64,000 bases of DNA from Paenibacillus sp. FSL R10-2734. Lineage in GTDB: Bacteria > Bacillota > Bacilli > Paenibacillales > Paenibacillaceae. The position numbers and the translations under genes were made by a program. The stretch is from positions 1,984,001-2,048,000 of the forward strand of contig NZ_CP150170.1 in NCBI RefSeq assembly GCF_037963865.1, read 5' to 3'. This document shows positions 61,872 through 64,000 of the stretch, piece by piece. The notes under the pieces were generated by a model. That model ran no database searches and was not told the origin of the DNA. It saw only the letters and a program-made list of their open reading frames with translations. How positions within the stretch are numbered: position 1 is the first letter of the stretch; every line of letters begins with the position of its first letter.

Positions 61872-62906
61872 ATGTTGGGTAGTTTTACGAAAGATTTAGG
61901 AATTGACTTGGGGACAGCAAATACGCTTGTCTATGTACGCGGTAAGGGGATCGTTGTAAGAGAGCCTTCCGTTGTAGCCATTAACACTGACACTAAGACG
62001 ATTGAAGCCGTGGGTGAATCCGCTAAAAAAATGATCGGCCGCACACCAGGAAACATTCGTGCGATCCGTCCAATGAAGGATGGAGTTATCGCTGACTTTG
62101 ATACAACGGCTACCATGATTAAATATTTTATTCGTCAAGCACAGAAACAGCGTTCTATGTTCCAACGTCATCCTAATGTAATGGTCTGCGTACCATCCGG
62201 CATTACTGCTGTAGAGCAACGTGCTGTAGAAGATGCTACTAGACAAGCTGGTGCTCGCGAAGCTTACATTATCGAGGAGCCTTTTGCTGCAGCGATCGGT
62301 GCAGATCTGCCGGTTTGGGAACCAACAGGAAGTATGGTTGTTGATATCGGCGGAGGTACAACTGAAGTCGCTGTAATTTCACTCGGCGGTATTGTTACTA
62401 GTCGTTCTGTACGTGTTGCGGGTGATGAAGCGGATGAGTCTATCATTCAGTACATCAAACGTCAGTACAATCTGATGATTGGTGAACGTACTTCGGAACA
62501 GCTTAAAATGGATGTGGGTTCTGCCCTGCCACTTGAGAAGGCTGAGACCATGGAAATTCGCGGACGCGATCTCGTAACGGGTCTGCCTAAGACACTTACA
62601 ATCACTTCTGACGAGATCTGTGAGGCGTTGTCCGACACAGTGAATTCTATTATTGAAGCTGTTAAAGTAACTTTGGAAAAATGTCCACCGGAGCTTGCAG
62701 CAGATATTATGGATCGCGGGATTGTCTTAACAGGTGGAGGCGCCTTGCTTCGTAACTTGGACAAACTGCTTGCACGTGAGACTGGAATGCCAGTTATTGT
62801 TGCTGAGAACCCTCTTGATTGTGTAGCTATTGGAACAGGAAAGGCGCTTGAAAATATTCATTTGTTCAAGAGTCGCAGCAGTTCCAGTCTTCGCTCTAAG
62901 AGATAA
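61872..62906 (+). CDS. mreB: Rod shape-determining protein MreB
   Basis: Actin-like filament protein that guides side-wall peptidoglycan synthesis. Phosphate-1 motif GIDLGTANTLVYVRGKG, FIRQAQ, IEEPFAAAIGADLPVWEP, phosphate-2 DIGGGTTEVAVISLGG and late GGGALLRNLDKLL. 344 residues. ATG after AAAAGGAGAATTAGC. Followed by mreC and mreD. Confidence 0.97.
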   Translation: MLGSFTKDLGIDLGTANTLVYVRGKGIVVREPSVVAINTDTKTIEAVGESAKKMIGRTPGNIRAIRPMKDGVIADFDTTATMIKYFIRQAQKQRSMFQRHPNVMVCVPSGITAVEQRAVEDATRQAGAREAYIIEEPFAAAIGADLPVWEPTGSMVVDIGGGTTEVAVISLGGIVTSRSVRVAGDEADESIIQYIKRQYNLMIGERTSEQLKMDVGSALPLEKAETMEIRGRDLVTGLPKTLTITSDEICEALSDTVNSIIEAVKVTLEKCPPELAADIMDRGIVLTGGGALLRNLDKLLARETGMPVIVAENPLDCVAIGTGKALENIHLFKSRSSSSLRSKR

Positions 62907-62967
62907 GCCTATGTATTGCCACTTGTGTACGTCAACCCTGTTATGGGAGAAATACTGTTGTTAGAGG

Positions 62968-63846
62968 GTGTTGAAACTGTTTAAACTCTTAAGCAATAAA
63001 CGTTTGTTTATTCTGTTGATTACACTGGTGCTGTTCATTGTGGTGATGGGCTTCAGCTTGGCATCAAGGAGCAAATTGTCCTGGCCGGAGAATTTTCTTA
63101 GAGATACGACTGGTTTCGTGCAAAAAATGTTCTACAAGCCCGCTGGATATGTAGCGGGCTTGTTTGAAGATATCGGAAATCTGAAAGATCTTGCTGAGGA
63201 AAATGAGCAACTGAAGATTCTAGCTGCCCAATATGCGCGTGATAAAGCCCAGTATAACTTCATTCAGGCACGGAATGATTCGTTGGAGGAAAAATGGAAG
63301 TTTACTGAAGAACAGAAGAAATTGTATAAATATGATTATCATATAGCGCAGGTAATAAGCCAGACTACAGAACCAAGCAATAGTACAATTGTAATCGATT
63401 TAGGTTCAAAGGATGGCGTTAGACCAAATATGTCCGTAATTTCTGTTGAAGGTTTGGTGGGCGTTATAAGCCAGGTCAGCAATTTCACTTCTACTGTGAA
63501 GCTTATGACCATGATGGATACCAATGATCCTAATTCCCAGCCGCCTATTGCGGCAACTGCCTTAAATAAAGAGGGGAAGTCTTTTGGTATGATTGAGAGC
63601 TATAATCCAAAGACAAATAGAATGCTGATGACTAAAATTCCACCGGGCGATCCGATTGCAAAGGATGATGTAATTGTTTCCTCCGGAATTGGGGGATTGT
63701 ATCCGCGAGGATTGACCATCGGTACGGTTGATAGCGTTGAGGTTGGTGAATTTGGATTAACCTCTACAGCAGTGATTAAGCCTTCAGCAGAATTTCAGGA
63801 CTGGAAAGAGCTGATTGTTGTTTATACGGAGGAGCGTGCTGAATAG
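62968..63846 (+). CDS. mreC: Rod shape-determining protein MreC
   Basis: Bitopic protein of the elongasome. One membrane helix at about 13-32 (LFILLITLVLFIVVMGFSL), a coiled coil at about 68-110, then the two beta-barrel domains (VIDLGSKDGVRPNMSVIS, GLVGVISQVS, SSGIGGLYPRGLTIGTV). 292 residues. The start is GTG 62968 or TTG 62971; GAGGG lies very close, so the exact codon is unsure. It overlaps mreD by one base. Confidence 0.95.
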   Translation: MLKLFKLLSNKRLFILLITLVLFIVVMGFSLASRSKLSWPENFLRDTTGFVQKMFYKPAGYVAGLFEDIGNLKDLAEENEQLKILAAQYARDKAQYNFIQARNDSLEEKWKFTEEQKKLYKYDYHIAQVISQTTEPSNSTIVIDLGSKDGVRPNMSVISVEGLVGVISQVSNFTSTVKLMTMMDTNDPNSQPPIAATALNKEGKSFGMIESYNPKTNRMLMTKIPPGDPIAKDDVIVSSGIGGLYPRGLTIGTVDSVEVGEFGLTSTAVIKPSAEFQDWKELIVVYTEERAE

Positions 63847-64000
63847 TGAATATGCGCAGATCTGTTCTTATTCTGTTACTGTTCCTCTTATTTATTCTGG
63901 AGGGAACCATTCTGCCTTGGCTGATTCCAGATGTTTGGCAGATGCGAATTATTCCGAATCTAGTGTTTGTTGTATTATTGTTCGTGGCTGTATATCATCA
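63846..64000 (+). CDS. mreD: Rod shape-determining protein MreD, truncated by the window end
   Basis: GTG at 63846 overlaps the mreC stop; GGAGGAG lies at 63828-63834. The 51 visible residues open with MNMRRSVLILLLFLLFILEG and contain hydrophobic stretches separated by PWLIPDVWQMRIIPNLVFV, as in MreD. The gene continues beyond base 64000. Confidence 0.88.
   Translation, partial: MNMRRSVLILLLFLLFILEGTILPWLIPDVWQMRIIPNLVFVVLLFVAVYH

Noticed and set aside
1..64000. Insertion sequences, prophage, tRNA or rRNA genes
   Set aside because: No transposase, integrase, phage structural gene, cloverleaf or rRNA-like stretch was seen.

Overview
The window looks like chromosome from an endospore-forming member of the Bacillota, most likely Paenibacillus or a close relative. 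The reasons are the conserved gene order tig-clpP-clpX-(ispG)-lonB-lonA-engB and hemA-hemX-hemC-hemD-hemB-hemL-spoVID-valS-folC ... spoIIB-like-maf-radC-mreB-mreC-mreD known from Bacillus, strong AGGAGG-type ribosome sites with many TTG/GTG starts, an S-layer-homology protein, a copper-amine-oxidase-like-domain protein, and meso-diaminopimelate dehydrogenase. I see no tRNA, rRNA, insertion sequence, prophage or true CRISPR array. The genus call is inference from layout and style, not from a database search.

Layout. 1-11.8 kb: protein quality control (tig, clpP, clpX, lonB, lonA), ispG, an unusual nuclease-fold plus winged-helix protein, and the GTPase engB. Between the nuclease-like gene and lonB lies 1.2 kb of non-coding repeats. 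11.9-34.5 kb: a large cell-surface polysaccharide locus sits between engB and hemA, which are close neighbours in Bacillus. It runs from a PHP-type tyrosine phosphatase and an S-layer-homology protein through a chain-length regulator, a BY-kinase, a complete bacillosamine-type sugar pathway (dehydratase, aminotransferase, acetyltransferase, initiating transferase), three GT4 glycosyltransferases, two TupA-like ATP-grasp proteins, a Wzy-like polymerase, a Wzx-like flippase and an acyltransferase, to UDP-glucose dehydrogenase and a UDP-glucuronate epimerase. Its centre (about 22.5-30.5 kb) is much more AT-rich than its surroundings.

34.8-44.9 kb: the tetrapyrrole operon from glutamyl-tRNA to uroporphyrinogen III, with siroheme genes built in (a Met8-like protein and a CobA-HemD fusion), then an RluA-type pseudouridine synthase. 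45.9-53.4 kb: spoVID, a T-box-controlled valS, folC and murC. 53.6-57.5 kb: two tandem membrane diguanylate cyclases and a glycosyltransferase. 57.6-64 kb: ddh on the minus strand, apparently starting with CTG, then a SpoIIB-like SPOR protein, a DUF4321-like protein, maf, radC, mreB, mreC and the start of mreD, cut by the window edge.

The most unusual feature is in the gaps. Several intergenic stretches carry arrays built on a 50-51 bp step: 37.75-38.28 kb, 41.30-41.49 kb, 44.94-45.29 kb, and inside a 195-bp element present twice at 5.8 and 6.4 kb. The arrays are unrelated in sequence, and most units carry short dyad symmetry. Because 51 is divisible by 3, the arrays create false open frames with 17-residue repeats. 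A second shared element is a hairpin found upstream of both lonA and valS, in which paired positions differ in a compensating way.
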